In this document: positions 51,350 to 61,486 of the stretch, piece by piece
Layout: each line of letters opens with the position of its first letter
Numbering within the stretch: position 1 is the first letter of the stretch
Assembly (NCBI GenBank): GCA_933822405.4
Contig: CAKOGP040001224.1
Span: 127,825 to 191,824, forward strand
Reading direction: 5' to 3'
Source: Cylindrotheca closterium
Taxonomy: Eukaryota; Bacillariophyta; Bacillariophyceae; Bacillariales; Bacillariaceae
DNA length: 64,000 bases
Notes under the pieces: model-generated
What the model saw: the letters and a program-made list of their open reading frames with translations, nothing else
What the model was told of the DNA's origin: nothing
Databases searched by the model: none
Position numbers and translations under genes: made by a program

Positions 51350-54158
51350 TTATTTGAATTCCGCTACAGCAGTCAAGAGTTTCTCCACCAGTTCATCAAC
51401 CTTGATCTCACCTTCGACCTCGTTGTCACGATTACGAACGTTCACACTTTGGTTGGTCTCTTCAGTTTCTCCCACAACAAGTTGGTAGTTGTATTGCGCT
51501 AGTTGGGCTGAACGAACCTTCTTTTGGAATGTGTTCTTGGAGGTATCGACATCCACGTAAAAGCCAGCCTTGTGGAACTTGGCTCGTACAGTCTCGCAAT
51601 AGTCGTTGAATCGCGCATGGACAGGGACAATCATGAGCTGTCTTGGACTGCACCACAAAGGCCACTTGCCTCCCCAGTGTTCACACAAAACTGCGAACAT
51701 ACGTTCCACACTTCCCAGCATGGCTCTGTGAACCATGACTGGTCTCGCAAATTGCTTTCCTTCTTCCTTGCTATCTGTGGTATATTTCAAATCAAACCGG
51801 ATTGGGAGTTGGAAATCCAATTGGATGGTAGCACATTGGTGAATACGCTCCATGGCATCCATGACCTTGATATCAATCTTGGGACCATAAAAGGCTCCAT
51901 CGCCAGGGTTGACTCTCCAGTTTCCTTTTCCAGCAAATTCATCCATGGCAAGTGCCAGGGACGCTTCTGCCTTGTCCCAGAGTTCCTTTTCACCCAGAGC
52001 CTTCTTCGGCCGAGTGGAAAGTTCCAACTTGTAAGTCATGCCAAAGATATCATACACAAACTTCATGAATTCCAAAGCCGCCTTGACCTCGTCTGTGATT
52101 TGATCCTCCCGACAGAACAAATGGGCATCGTCTTGGGCAAACCGCCGGACCCGGGTGAGTCCAGTCAAGGCCCCCGAAAGCTCGTTGCGGTGCAGGACGC
52201 CAAAATCGGCCAATCGGAGTGGCAAATCACGGTAGGATCGAATCCGGCTGTCAAACATGAGACAGTGACCGGGACAATTCATGGGTTTCATGGCAAATTC
52301 TTGTCCTTCGACGTCAAAGCAGAACATATTGTCCTTGTAATGCATGGCGTGACCAGATTTGTGCCACAGGTCGAGGTTGAACATGTTTGGTGTGGTGACT
52401 TCATCGTATCCACGGTCCCAGTATTGTTTTCGGATGAATTCAATGAGCTTTTGGTAGATACGATTTCCGTGTGGAAGCCAAAAGGCGCTTCCGGGAGATA
52501 GTTCGTGGAAAAAGACCAGCTCTTGCTTGGCCATGATGCGTCTGTGATCACGTTCTTTGGCCTGAGATTGGAAGACAGAAATAGTGTTAGAAACAATCAC
52601 TTGGATCGAGCAATGGTGATTTCACAATAAAAGGTATTAAGGGGGCTCAGTAGAATCAGCGAGATGGATTTGTTTCAGTCATGAGTTTCCGAGAATGAGA
52701 TTCGTATGTTTTCGTCCTTGCCCCCCTTGTCAATGTTTTGCAATCAACTGGAGCACAAATGATAATAACTTGCCTTTTCCATATTCTCCTTCCAAACCTT
52801 TAGTTGTTTCTTGTCCGGGAAGGAAATACCGTAAATTCGTTGAAGCGAATCATTGTCGGTATCCCCCAACCAGTTGGTAGCCGAGATTTGAGTGGCCGCA
52901 AAGGCCTTGACCTTTCCAGTGTGGGCAATGTGAGGACCCCGACACAAATCAATCAAGTCTCCGCATCTGTAAATGGTGGTGCGACTCCCATCCGGAACCT
53001 TGTTGGTCAAAATTTGCACCTTGAAGGGATTGTCGGCAAAGAGTTCCAATGCCTCGTCCTTGGTAATGACCACACGTTCGAATTTTTGCTTCTGTTTGGC
53101 GATCTTGCCAACTTCTTGTTCCACTGACTTGTCTGTTGTAATGGGGGGGAAATAAGTAGGGCATGTGTTGTTGTTAGAAGACAGAAATGGAATCATTCAA
53201 AGTGATATCAATGTTCCCACTTACAATCATCTTCTCGAAGATTATCCTTGCCCATGTAAGAATCGTAAAAGAAGCCATTGGCCAGAGGAGGTCCAACTGT
53301 GAGCTTGTTACCAAAGAGACGTTCCAAGGCTTCTCCCATGATATGGGAAGACGAATGCCAAAAGACATTTTTGGCATCACGATCGTCAAACTTGAGGAAT
53401 TCCAATTTGGAAACAGGTCCCACCAACGGTCGAGTCATGTCCCACAGCATGGATTTGTCTTCCGAGCTGGTGTCCTCTTCTTCATGTCCTTCTTCCAATT
53501 CCATGATATCCGCTCCGGCACTCCCGTCTTGGACGGCATCGTAATCGTCCACATATTTTTCGTAGGTGACTCTCGCGACGATGGAAGCATCCGCCAATCC
53601 TTGACTAATGGCGACTGCCACATCGTAAGGCGAAGTCTTCCAGGCTTGAAAGGGGGTTCCATCCTTTTGCTTGTCCAATACATTTCCGTCCGGCATGGTG
53701 ACGGTGATGTCCACTGGTTTCTTGGAGGAAAATTCCTCGGCACGGCGGGCCTTGATCTTTTCAATAATGTCATTGCGAGTCTTCAACCATTCGGGATTCT
53801 TGGTACGTTGGACAAAGGAATCTCCGCCAATTTGTTTCTTATTCATGTCCATGGACGGACCTTGAGCCTCTGTGGCACGACGGCCTTGGGTGACTTGTTC
53901 TTCTGACATTTTGTTGAAACTCTCTTTGTTGTTGTTACTGTTGCTGCTTGGTTTTTTGGTGTCGCTTACGGATCGTTCTGCTGCTTTGGATGATGATGAT
54001 GATGATGATTCTCCTTCACTAACAGAATTCGATTTCTCTTTGACGACAGTCTTCTTTGGCACTTCACGAGAAGAATAGGCAATATACGCTGGCAATATGA
54101 GACAAACCGCTACACTCAAGATCCCGGTCAGGAAGGCTCTGAAGGAATCGTCGTCCAT
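51350..54158 (-). CDS. TARS: threonyl-tRNA synthetase with N-terminal membrane segment
   Basis: Model join(54158..53225, 53132..52774, 52561..51350), 834 residues. The second intron has a GC donor (AAG/GCAAGT) that keeps frame (KENMEK-AKERDH). Charging of tRNA(Thr) is shown by the TGS domain (about 145-215), the editing-domain HSSSH (H268) with the [17 protein letters not shown] segment, class II motif 2 ([19 protein letters not shown], with MKPMNCPGH before it), motif 3 ([12 protein letters not shown]) and an anticodon-binding domain. Residues 9-25 form a hydrophobic helix ([19 protein letters not shown]) followed by a Ser/Lys-rich linker, before a second possible start, MSEEQ at residue 84. 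The helix and promoter resemble the 39-residue gene at 58104. One gene may give membrane-bound and soluble forms. Confidence 0.9.
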
Positions 54159-54669
54159 ACTCTGTACGAACGATCTTGCGCAATCGATGGATGTGATGGA
54201 ATTTTTGTTTCTCGTCCACACGTTGGGTTGACCTACCTTGAATATCGGTACGGGTTTTTACGTTCGATTTTATGACTGATGTCTGGCACTGCCTGTTTTG
54301 ATTGGCAATTTTGGGTCTGGGTTTCGCGCGAAACATGTGACATACACACACATGAGCCTCATGTCTCATGTTTCAATCAATGAATGGTCATTTTGGCAAC
54401 GCGAGAGGAAATTCCAGATTCCTACATTACTACAACGTTTTGATCTTGCAGTTGTGGTGCGTTTTGACATTTGTTCTCATGTCACATTTCTGTCCCATCA
54501 ATAGACCAAAAGAATTCGCACTTCCTCCGATGACGTTTTGGTGGCCACCTACCACATTTTTCGCCACCGATGGTTTGAAAATCTTTCTTTTTGGTGCATC
54601 TGCTGGATTCTTCATCACACATTCCGATATTATATCTGTCAGAATTTCATTCAGATTGCTTCAGTAACC

Positions 54670-55998
54670 ATGAGAATAGCCTTCAGATCCATTCTTGTGC
54701 TGAATGTCATTGCATCCGCTGCGGCCTTTTCGTCTTCCAGCAACAATGCTCCTAGAATTCACGTGACGAGGAGTGTGGCTTCTCCTCGTCGTCGTGTTTC
54801 GACCAACAGTATGGCATTGGGCAGCACCGTTCTGCAACCACCCGGAACAGTACAAGGTGACATTGACCAACAAGACAGTACTACTACAACTACTGCAGAT
54901 GATATCGAATCAACAGTCATTACTACTACTACTACTACTCAAGATCCACCAAGGCTTGGAGAGGTGGTCAAGATGCTTCCCAAGAATACCTTTGAAATTG
55001 ACACGGCCACGTCTCTCTTCTACTTTGCCGTCGATTTTGTTGCCGTCGCAGCCACCATGGGATGTTTGAGCACGGTGGTCCATTCCGAACTTTACCATTC
55101 GGCACCTATCCTACTACAGGGAATGATGGTGGCACCCCTGCAGGTTCTCACAGGCTTTGCCATGTGGTGCATGTGGTGCATTGGACATGACGCGGGACAT
55201 TCGGTCGTCTCCAAGAACAAAAAGATCAATCGATTCGTCGGAGAAATGGCACATTCCATGATTTGTTTGACGCCCTTCTTACCATGGGCCAAATCGCACA
55301 AGAAACATCATTTGGGACACAATCACTTGACCAAGGATTACTCCCATCAATGGTTCATTCGGGAAGAAAGCGACGATTTGCATCCGCTCATCAAGTTGAG
55401 TTACAAGACACGAAACCTTCAATTGCCAATTCTGTACCTCGTCTACCTCCTGGCGGGAGTACCAGATGGTGGCCATGTGTTTTTCTACGGTCGAATGTGG
55501 GAAGGAGCCTCCAAAGACGAAAAGAAGGATGGTTTGATTTCCGTGGCAGTCTCTCTTGCCACCGCGGCGACGCTTTGGTTGAATTTGGGATTGGCCGATT
55601 TCACCGTGGTGTGCATGATCCCATGGTGCGTCATGTCCTTTTGGTTGTTCATGGTCACCTACCTGCAACATCATAGCGACGATGGAAAATTGTACACGGA
55701 CGATACCTTTACCTTTGAACGTGGGGCCTTTGAAACGGTGGACCGAAATTACGGAACCTGGATCAACCGTCTGTCGCATCACATGATGGATGGGCATGTC
55801 ATTCATCACTTATTTTTTGAAAAAGTACCACATTATCGATTGGAAGATGCCACCACGGCGCTCCGAAAGGGACTTGACGAAAGTGGACAAAGCAAGTTTT
55901 ACAAGTTCATTGAGACGCCTAATTTCACACAGGAAATTGTCAAGCAATTCAATGATAACTGGTTCTTTGTGAACGAGAAGCAAGTTGTAAGAAAATAG
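54670..55998 (+). CDS. plastid omega-3/omega-6-type fatty acid desaturase
   Basis: A 442-residue enzyme introducing a double bond into glycerolipid acyl chains. The ATG at 54670 was chosen because it begins a signal peptide (MRIAFRSILVLNVIASAAAF) with cleavage before F in the ASAFAP manner; the frame upstream is open but non-coding. A Ser/Thr-rich stretch follows. The three di-iron histidine boxes are HDAGH (173-177), HKKHH (210-214) and HVIHH (376-380), with hydrophobic hairpins between them. Box spacing fits the delta-12/omega-3 family; which bond it makes cannot be read. It is divergent from the ThrRS gene over about 510 bp. Confidence 0.88.
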   Translation: MRIAFRSILVLNVIASAAAFSSSSNNAPRIHVTRSVASPRRRVSTNSMALGSTVLQPPGTVQGDIDQQDSTTTTTADDIESTVITTTTTTQDPPRLGEVVKMLPKNTFEIDTATSLFYFAVDFVAVAATMGCLSTVVHSELYHSAPILLQGMMVAPLQVLTGFAMWCMWCIGHDAGHSVVSKNKKINRFVGEMAHSMICLTPFLPWAKSHKKHHLGHNHLTKDYSHQWFIREESDDLHPLIKLSYKTRNLQLPILYLVYLLAGVPDGGHVFFYGRMWEGASKDEKKDGLISVAVSLATAATLWLNLGLADFTVVCMIPWCVMSFWLFMVTYLQHHSDDGKLYTDDTFTFERGAFETVDRNYGTWINRLSHHMMDGHVIHHLFFEKVPHYRLEDATTALRKGLDESGQSKFYKFIETPNFTQEIVKQFNDNWFFVNEKQVVRK

Positions 55999-56424
55999 AT
56001 CACAATTATTCATTTTTTATTATTTCCTACTAGGTCCTATACAGCATTGTACTGTGTAAATATTTGATGGGCCCCTGTTTGCCATTTAATATTATTGATT
56101 TTGCAAGACTGCACCATATTATCAACTTTTAGTAGTATGAGCAGTAATGTTGTGTGATACTTCCAAGGGGCTAGTGAAAAATGCCGTGCCTGCCGTTGAA
56201 AGCATCACAAGGACTGTAGGATTTCTTGAATGAATCATTGTGACCCATTTTCCGTCCAAGCAAATGATGGATCAGTGACTACCAGTAGCATAGCGGCGAA
56301 CTGATATAAGGTTCGAAGATGCATCAATGAACTCACTTCGGCAAAGAATAATCAATCAATCTTGTTTGGCCGAGAGGAGGAAAGTGCTTGGTCCAACGAC
56401 ACCATACGAACGCTACTATTCTCA
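55999..56424. other. convergent intergenic spacer
   Basis: About 425 bp between the desaturase and KIN17 3' ends. No gene or repeat recognised. Confidence 0.45.
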
Positions 56425-57705
56425 TCATGCAATCTTGGAAAAATCTTCGTACGGGACCCTCTTGACAATTTTGCCATTCGGTAATTCCAATACTCCCACA
56501 TAGTCCTGCTTGTTCAAGTCTACTACGATAGCCTTTTCGCCTCGATACCGACCATTAAGAATCCGGACCTTTTTGCCAGTTTGCTTTGGAATTACAGTCT
56601 CCAAGTCATCTTGATCCAATTGCAATACAGCTCCACCATCCTTGGCATCCTTGCTGGAGTCTAATATTTCTATTTGTGCCGCATACTTCTCAATGACTTG
56701 GTCCACCACTGCCTTTCGTTTGAAATACTTTCCATCAAAGTTTTTGGTAATGACCCGGACCAGTATATCTCGATGCAGCCAATAGTCCTTTCGGTCCGAA
56801 GAAGAGGATGTCGATTTCGTTTTGGCTTTTTTCAATGACTTTTCGTCCTTCTCTTTGAGGCTAGAGGATTGCCTCTTGTTGTTGTTCTTCTTGTTGTTGT
56901 TGTTCTTGTTGTTGTTGTTTGACACGGCGGGAGCTACTGGCATGTTGAATACAGGTGGTGCTAGTTTTGGTGGCCCCTCTTCTTCTTCGTCCTCTTCGTC
57001 GTCTTCATCTTCACCAAATACGGAAGCTTTCTTGACTTTAGATTTGATTCCTCCTGAAGTATTAGCGGACGTCAAGGCCACTTTGATTTGCTTGCTGTCA
57101 CCGTTCCGTTCCAACGAAGTCGCTTCCATGTGCACGGTTCCTCCCGCGCGATCCAACGCCTTGGCCGCTTCGATTCGTTGGAGTGCCATTCGTTGCGCTT
57201 CTGCCGCTTCGGCTGCCTTTTCAGCCTCTTCTCTACGCTGCAAGGTTTCGCGTCGTGCCAAAATGCCCACATCGCGTTCAATGTACGATATATCCCATCC
57301 ACGTTCCGTCTCTTCCACCACACACTTTCCGCACTTTCCTAAATACTGCACAAATTCACTTAATGTGGTCCAGTGGGTAGCATTCATGTGGATGTGTCCC
57401 TTGTCGGAAATGACTTCTTGATAGACGTTGTTGGCATTGACCTTCTTGGTGCCGTGTCGGGTGCGAAGGGTTTGCATGTACGAGCGTTCAAATTCTTTGG
57501 AGAACTTGTCCATGATCCCTCCCGCATTGTCACTAAAGATCTTCATTTGACGAAGATGAGCATCGGAAGTCAAATGACATTTGAAACCGTTGGCATCGCG
57601 ACATTGCTTTTCGCACATTTGGCAATAAAACTTGAGTTTTTGAAGGCCTCTGGATTTCATCCGATTGGCAATGTCCTTCACGCTGCCCTTTTCCGCTTTT
57701 GGCAT
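56425..57705 (-). CDS. KIN17: KIN17/Rts2-type DNA/RNA-binding protein
   Basis: A 426-residue protein of the conserved eukaryotic KIN17 family, nuclear and linked to DNA replication, UV response and pre-mRNA processing. The N-terminal zinc finger (YCQMCEKQCRDANGFKCHL, ending near H49) is followed by the family's winged-helix domain (FSKEFERSYMQTLRTRHG, NATHWTTLSEFVQYLGK, GWDISYIERD). The middle is acidic with an Asn/Lys repeat (VSNNNNKNNNNKKNNN), and the C-terminus has the DYWLHRDILVRVI segment and a KOW motif (GKKVRILNGRYRGEKAIV). The asparagine run is a local microsatellite expansion in a normally conserved protein. Confidence 0.93.
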   Translation of the reverse strand: MPKAEKGSVKDIANRMKSRGLQKLKFYCQMCEKQCRDANGFKCHLTSDAHLRQMKIFSDNAGGIMDKFSKEFERSYMQTLRTRHGTKKVNANNVYQEVISDKGHIHMNATHWTTLSEFVQYLGKCGKCVVEETERGWDISYIERDVGILARRETLQRREEAEKAAEAAEAQRMALQRIEAAKALDRAGGTVHMEATSLERNGDSKQIKVALTSANTSGGIKSKVKKASVFGEDEDDEEDEEEEGPPKLAPPVFNMPVAPAVSNNNNKNNNNKKNNNKRQSSSLKEKDEKSLKKAKTKSTSSSSDRKDYWLHRDILVRVITKNFDGKYFKRKAVVDQVIEKYAAQIEILDSSKDAKDGGAVLQLDQDDLETVIPKQTGKKVRILNGRYRGEKAIVVDLNKQDYVGVLELPNGKIVKRVPYEDFSKIA

Positions 57706-58103
57706 GATGAAGGATGGGGTCTTATATATTGTGTGTAAAAAAGGAGAACGAGGGAGGTGGCTATCTACTATATGCCACTAGATGATGATGGAACCACAAG
57801 ATTATTGATTATGATGGAAAAGGATGTGTTTGAAATCCGTCTGAAAAGTCGAATGAGTCAATCGATTTCCTAATTTTCGATCGATCGATCGATGGCGATA
57901 GACATTCAACATGACAACACTGCATGAAAATAGCAACACACTTAAAAAAACTAGATTATGGAAAGATAGATGTTTCAAAATTGATTTCTATTTGTTGATG
58001 CTATTGGAAGTGCTTGCCTTCTTCTAGTCGGCTTTGGCGGGGGTAGGATTTGAGGATCGTTCCTTCTTGGAATGATTGATCAATTTGATTGACCAGAATT
58101 CAT
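57706..58103. other. spacer between KIN17 start and small ORF
   Basis: About 400 bp. A GATC run (ATCGATCGATCGATGG) lies near 57881-57896. No gene recognised. Confidence 0.45.
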
Positions 58104-58223
58104 CTATTCTGTTTTGGCCGCTTCCTTTGGTGGTCTCGAAGAGTAGGCAATGTACATTGGCATGGCGAGAACAGCAGCAATAATCACGAAGGAAGCCAGT
58201 ACGGCTTTAATGGAATCGTCCAT
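58104..58223 (-). CDS. 39-residue single-pass membrane protein, related to the ThrRS N-terminus
   Basis: The frame from ATG 58223 to TAG 58104 begins MDDSIKAVLASF, continues as one hydrophobic helix (about 8-24) and ends MYIAYSSRPPKEAAKTE. It aligns with the first 37 residues of the threonyl-tRNA synthetase ([10 protein letters not shown]... [14 protein letters not shown]). The sequence just upstream of both ATGs is also alike (CGTCC/GTCCGCA, then TACGGG-TTTTACGTT). The conserved protein and promoter argue that it is a real gene although very short. Function is unknown. Confidence 0.65.
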   Translation of the reverse strand: MDDSIKAVLASFVIIAAVLAMPMYIAYSSRPPKEAAKTE

Positions 58224-58476
58224 GGTGCTTTCGATGATGTTATGGAATGGTTGCTTTCTTGTCCGCATATACTACGTGAATTGCCTACGGGCTTTTACGT
58301 TGAATTTTTGAAATGAAAAAAAAATGACAGGCCGGCTAACAAGTCGAACGAGTCAGAAACTGGATTAGTCGAAGAAGTCATTCAATCGACTGAAAACTTT
58401 GTCATGTCATTTGATTGATTCATTGATTCACAATAAATTGCACATTCATTGTGACTACGTGTAGCAAATCATTCCC

Positions 58477-59124
58477 ATGCTCCCTGAGGGCATGAAACGA
58501 TTCAAGTTCATTGGGACTGTAGTAATGGCTGGAATAGGTTGTTTTCAATTCTTGACGAGCAGTGAAGCAAGCGCCAAAGGACCTATCGAAAGCATCCCAA
58601 AGGCAACTACCTACCACGCACCACCTCCGGGAGTGGACTATTCCACCAATCCTTCGGTATTTGGACAAATATTGAGCGGCAAATTACCGGCTCGTACTTT
58701 AACAGAGACCACCAATCTCTTGGCGTTTGAAGATCGATCTCCAGCTGCGGAATTGCACGGATTGGTCATTCCCAAACGATACATTGAATCCGTCTTTTCC
58801 TTGGATTCACAATCGCGAACAGATATCGAGTTGGTACAAGAAATGCATCAAATGGGACTGTCGTTGATTGAAGAATACCATCCCGAGGCACTGGCTAGTG
58901 GCGATTACACTCTCTGCTTTCACATTCCACCCTTTACATCCGTTGATCATTTGCATCTGCATGTCTTGGCACCTGCCTCGTCCATGTCGTGGTGGTATGG
59001 GTCGGTCAAGTACAAATGTCCCAAGCGGTGGTGTGTCAGTGACATGACCGTATTGGAACGATTGCAAGAAGGCAAACCAGCTGTGCCCTACAATAAACCA
59101 TTCAAGATCTTTCCCACTCGGTGA
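58477..59124 (+). CDS. HIT-domain (HINT-like) nucleotide hydrolase
   Basis: A 215-residue histidine-triad protein. Residues 1-34 contain a hydrophobic segment (about 11-27) ending SEASAKG, so a signal or anchor is likely. The HIT domain starts near SVFGQILSGKLPARTL with the FEDRSPAAELHGLVIPK block, and the triad is HLHLHV (H158, H160, H162). HINT relatives hydrolyse nucleoside phosphoramidates. The C-terminal part (WWYGSVKYKCPKRWCV) is longer than in HINT1. Location outside the cytosol is inferred from the N-terminus. Confidence 0.85.
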   Translation: MLPEGMKRFKFIGTVVMAGIGCFQFLTSSEASAKGPIESIPKATTYHAPPPGVDYSTNPSVFGQILSGKLPARTLTETTNLLAFEDRSPAAELHGLVIPKRYIESVFSLDSQSRTDIELVQEMHQMGLSLIEEYHPEALASGDYTLCFHIPPFTSVDHLHLHVLAPASSMSWWYGSVKYKCPKRWCVSDMTVLERLQEGKPAVPYNKPFKIFPTR

Positions 59125-59252
59125 ATGGATTGTGTGTTATTTGCCTTGCTGGAAAACTGCCGTTTCAAGTTGCTATCGTGTAAGCTTATGTACATGATTA
59201 CTCCTTATTATTAGTATTGTACAATTATTAAATTTTGAACCATCAATCCTCT

Positions 59253-61133
59253 CTAGACAATGTTGGAAACTTGTGCTGGCTCGTGATTTAGTTTCACTGG
59301 CGATGCGGGAGGCGTTGTCACTAGCCGTGAATATCGAGTCGTCGCCCCGCCTCTGCTGCTGTTGGATGATGACATTGTGCCAGAGGAACCCAATCGCTCC
59401 AGATGGGAGAGTAGCCAACCACCAATTGGGTGACAGGATTCTAGAATCAGCCAGTTGCAAGCATGGAACCAAATGCTTCCAGTAAGCGTTTGGTTGGCAA
59501 CGTATAGCATGTGACACATTATGCAGAGACTCGAGTACAGCAACACAAACCGAAGGACCATACCACATGCCACCAAGCCAGTGATGCTTTGAGAAAGACA
59601 GAACCAACCCATCACCGTCATTGCATCCGTAATGAGTGTAACGGCAACAAAGATAATGTACCCCCGTCCCATCATGGCCCAATCTGTATAGATATTGCTG
59701 GTATCGCCATTGTTATTGCTGGTCTTGCGGGCGTTGGCAATACAGGCCAGTATCAAAATCAGCAAGACTTGGCTCATGATGGTACTGTTCCACACACCCT
59801 CAACGATCAAAGCCAATATACAGCAGTGTGCAAACAAAGCGTTGCGAATCCATATCAAGGGGGTCACTCCTCTAGCCTCGGAACCAGCAGCACCACCACC
59901 CACAGTGTATCCTCCACTGATTCCTCCACCTCTACTAGTAGTAATATTACTACTCGCAACCGGCGTGATGATAACATCCCAAGAGGGAAAGCGAGGGAGC
60001 ACTAGTTTTCCAATACTCCAAAGAATGGGAAACAAAATGGTTGGTTGCAACCACTCCAACGGTGGCAAGAGAGTCCAATGCCACACAAACCCCACCAGAA
60101 TCCCCGACAAGTGCCCGACAAACGAGACCCGCGGCAAGACCACTTGCAAAACTACCAACTGGACCAGAGGACCCAAACTGATGGGTACGGCTCCAAACAA
60201 CTGAAAGGTACTAAAACAAAAGTCTGGCAGGAACATGATCGGACAGGATTGCGAGGAGGAGAGTGTCGCCACCACACTCCAGGCAAAGAGAATTCCCGAG
60301 AACCCCACCATTGATTTGGGAGTCGTAAAACGTTGCAAGAGAACCACCACAATGGCCGTCAGTGGCACAAAGGAAACGGTATACATCAAAAAGGGAATGG
60401 ATCCATATATTTGCTCTTCCAACATTTGTCCCAAACTAAAGAGCGTCATCATGTTGATTCCAACGTGCCAGATTTCAAAGTGACCAAAGGTGGACGTAAA
60501 GGCTCTTCCATAATCTTGGAGGATCTCGATATTGTGAACAATCCGACCAGGATCCACTCGATAGTTCCAATAGACCCAATACAGACCAATGTTAATGGCT
60601 CCCAACAAGTAGGTGGCAAAGGGTATCAGAGACGTCTTCTGTTGCTGCTGAGATTGTTCTTGCTTGTTCTTGTTCTTGTTGGACCGGAATCCATACTTGT
60701 TGATGGTAGTCGACGCTGCTGCATTTGATGGAGAAGTCCCGTCTTCTTGTCGTTGTTGCTGTTTGTTGGGCGCAGAAAACAACCACACTTGTTCCCAATT
60801 TGTGGGAATATCATCATACACATAATCATCCGTGTTCATCATACTTTGCGTGAGTCGGACAATGCTGGGATTGCTTTCCGATGGCAATCGTATTCTCCGA
60901 CTTCGACAGTGAAGAATATCGGAAGAAATTGAAGTTATTGTTGGGTCAATTGTAGTAGTAGTAGTAGCGAGATCCTCCTCCATGCTTTTCATAGTACTTG
61001 GGTGTCGGAACAAGGACCAACATTCATTGGCTCGAATCCAGTTGGTCAGCGTCACATAGGTGAAGAGGCCTGGTAGGACAGTAAGAAGCAATATGCAGCG
61101 AGCCCATTTGTGTCTCTCTAGCAACACTGTCAT
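59253..61133 (-). CDS. rhomboid-family intramembrane protease
   Basis: A 626-residue protein with one N-terminal helix (about 12-32), a long polar loop with Gln/Asn/Lys repeats, then the rhomboid core: WHVGIN (H223, N227; the HxxxN motif), nucleophile GFSG (S279) and the partner His in FVGHLSG (H341). Serine and histidine are both present, so it is probably active. At least four further hydrophobic segments after the core (from about 425) make it longer than most rhomboids. The tail is Gly/Ser-rich. Substrate and membrane are unknown. It is divergent from the TMEM65-GAF gene; the spacer contains CAGTATA repeats near 61411-61431. Confidence 0.87.
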   Translation of the reverse strand: MTVLLERHKWARCILLLTVLPGLFTYVTLTNWIRANECWSLFRHPSTMKSMEEDLATTTTTIDPTITSISSDILHCRSRRIRLPSESNPSIVRLTQSMMNTDDYVYDDIPTNWEQVWLFSAPNKQQQRQEDGTSPSNAAASTTINKYGFRSNKNKNKQEQSQQQQKTSLIPFATYLLGAINIGLYWVYWNYRVDPGRIVHNIEILQDYGRAFTSTFGHFEIWHVGINMMTLFSLGQMLEEQIYGSIPFLMYTVSFVPLTAIVVVLLQRFTTPKSMVGFSGILFAWSVVATLSSSQSCPIMFLPDFCFSTFQLFGAVPISLGPLVQLVVLQVVLPRVSFVGHLSGILVGFVWHWTLLPPLEWLQPTILFPILWSIGKLVLPRFPSWDVIITPVASSNITTSRGGGISGGYTVGGGAAGSEARGVTPLIWIRNALFAHCCILALIVEGVWNSTIMSQVLLILILACIANARKTSNNNGDTSNIYTDWAMMGRGYIIFVAVTLITDAMTVMGWFCLSQSITGLVACGMVLRFVLLYSSLCIMCHMLYVANQTLTGSIWFHACNWLILESCHPIGGWLLSHLERLGSSGTMSSSNSSRGGATTRYSRLVTTPPASPVKLNHEPAQVSNIV

Positions 61134-61486
61134 TGGTAGCGTCGCTTACTCTGTTGTACTGTATTGGAATACAGTACTTGTGTATGTTGTCAATGGCATT
61201 GCAGATATGGAATGCGATATATATCTTCCTTTTTGTCGATGCCCTTCGAGGAATAATCAATGAATGAATCAAAGGAGTCAAAGCAGTTTACAGTCACGAG
61301 TGTGCCACCAGTCACAGGACGCATCATCAGAAGCAAATTGGCGAAACAAGGTCCGTGGTGGGAGAACGACGAAAACAATTGTCGGAAGAAAGACAAAACC
61401 GCAACATCCAGTATACAGTATACAGTATACATTGTAACACACAAGAGCAAACACACGGCACGCATTTCTTTCTCTTTCGTTTTCCA

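Noticed and set aside
51524..52501. 325-codon plus-strand ORF opposite ThrRS exon 3
   Set aside because: No recognisable domain, no ATG advantage, and the opposite strand encodes clear class II synthetase motifs.
56822..57421. 199-codon plus-strand ORF opposite KIN17
   Set aside because: Antisense of a strongly recognised KIN17 protein; Phe/Leu/Ser runs mirror the Lys/Asn and Glu repeats.
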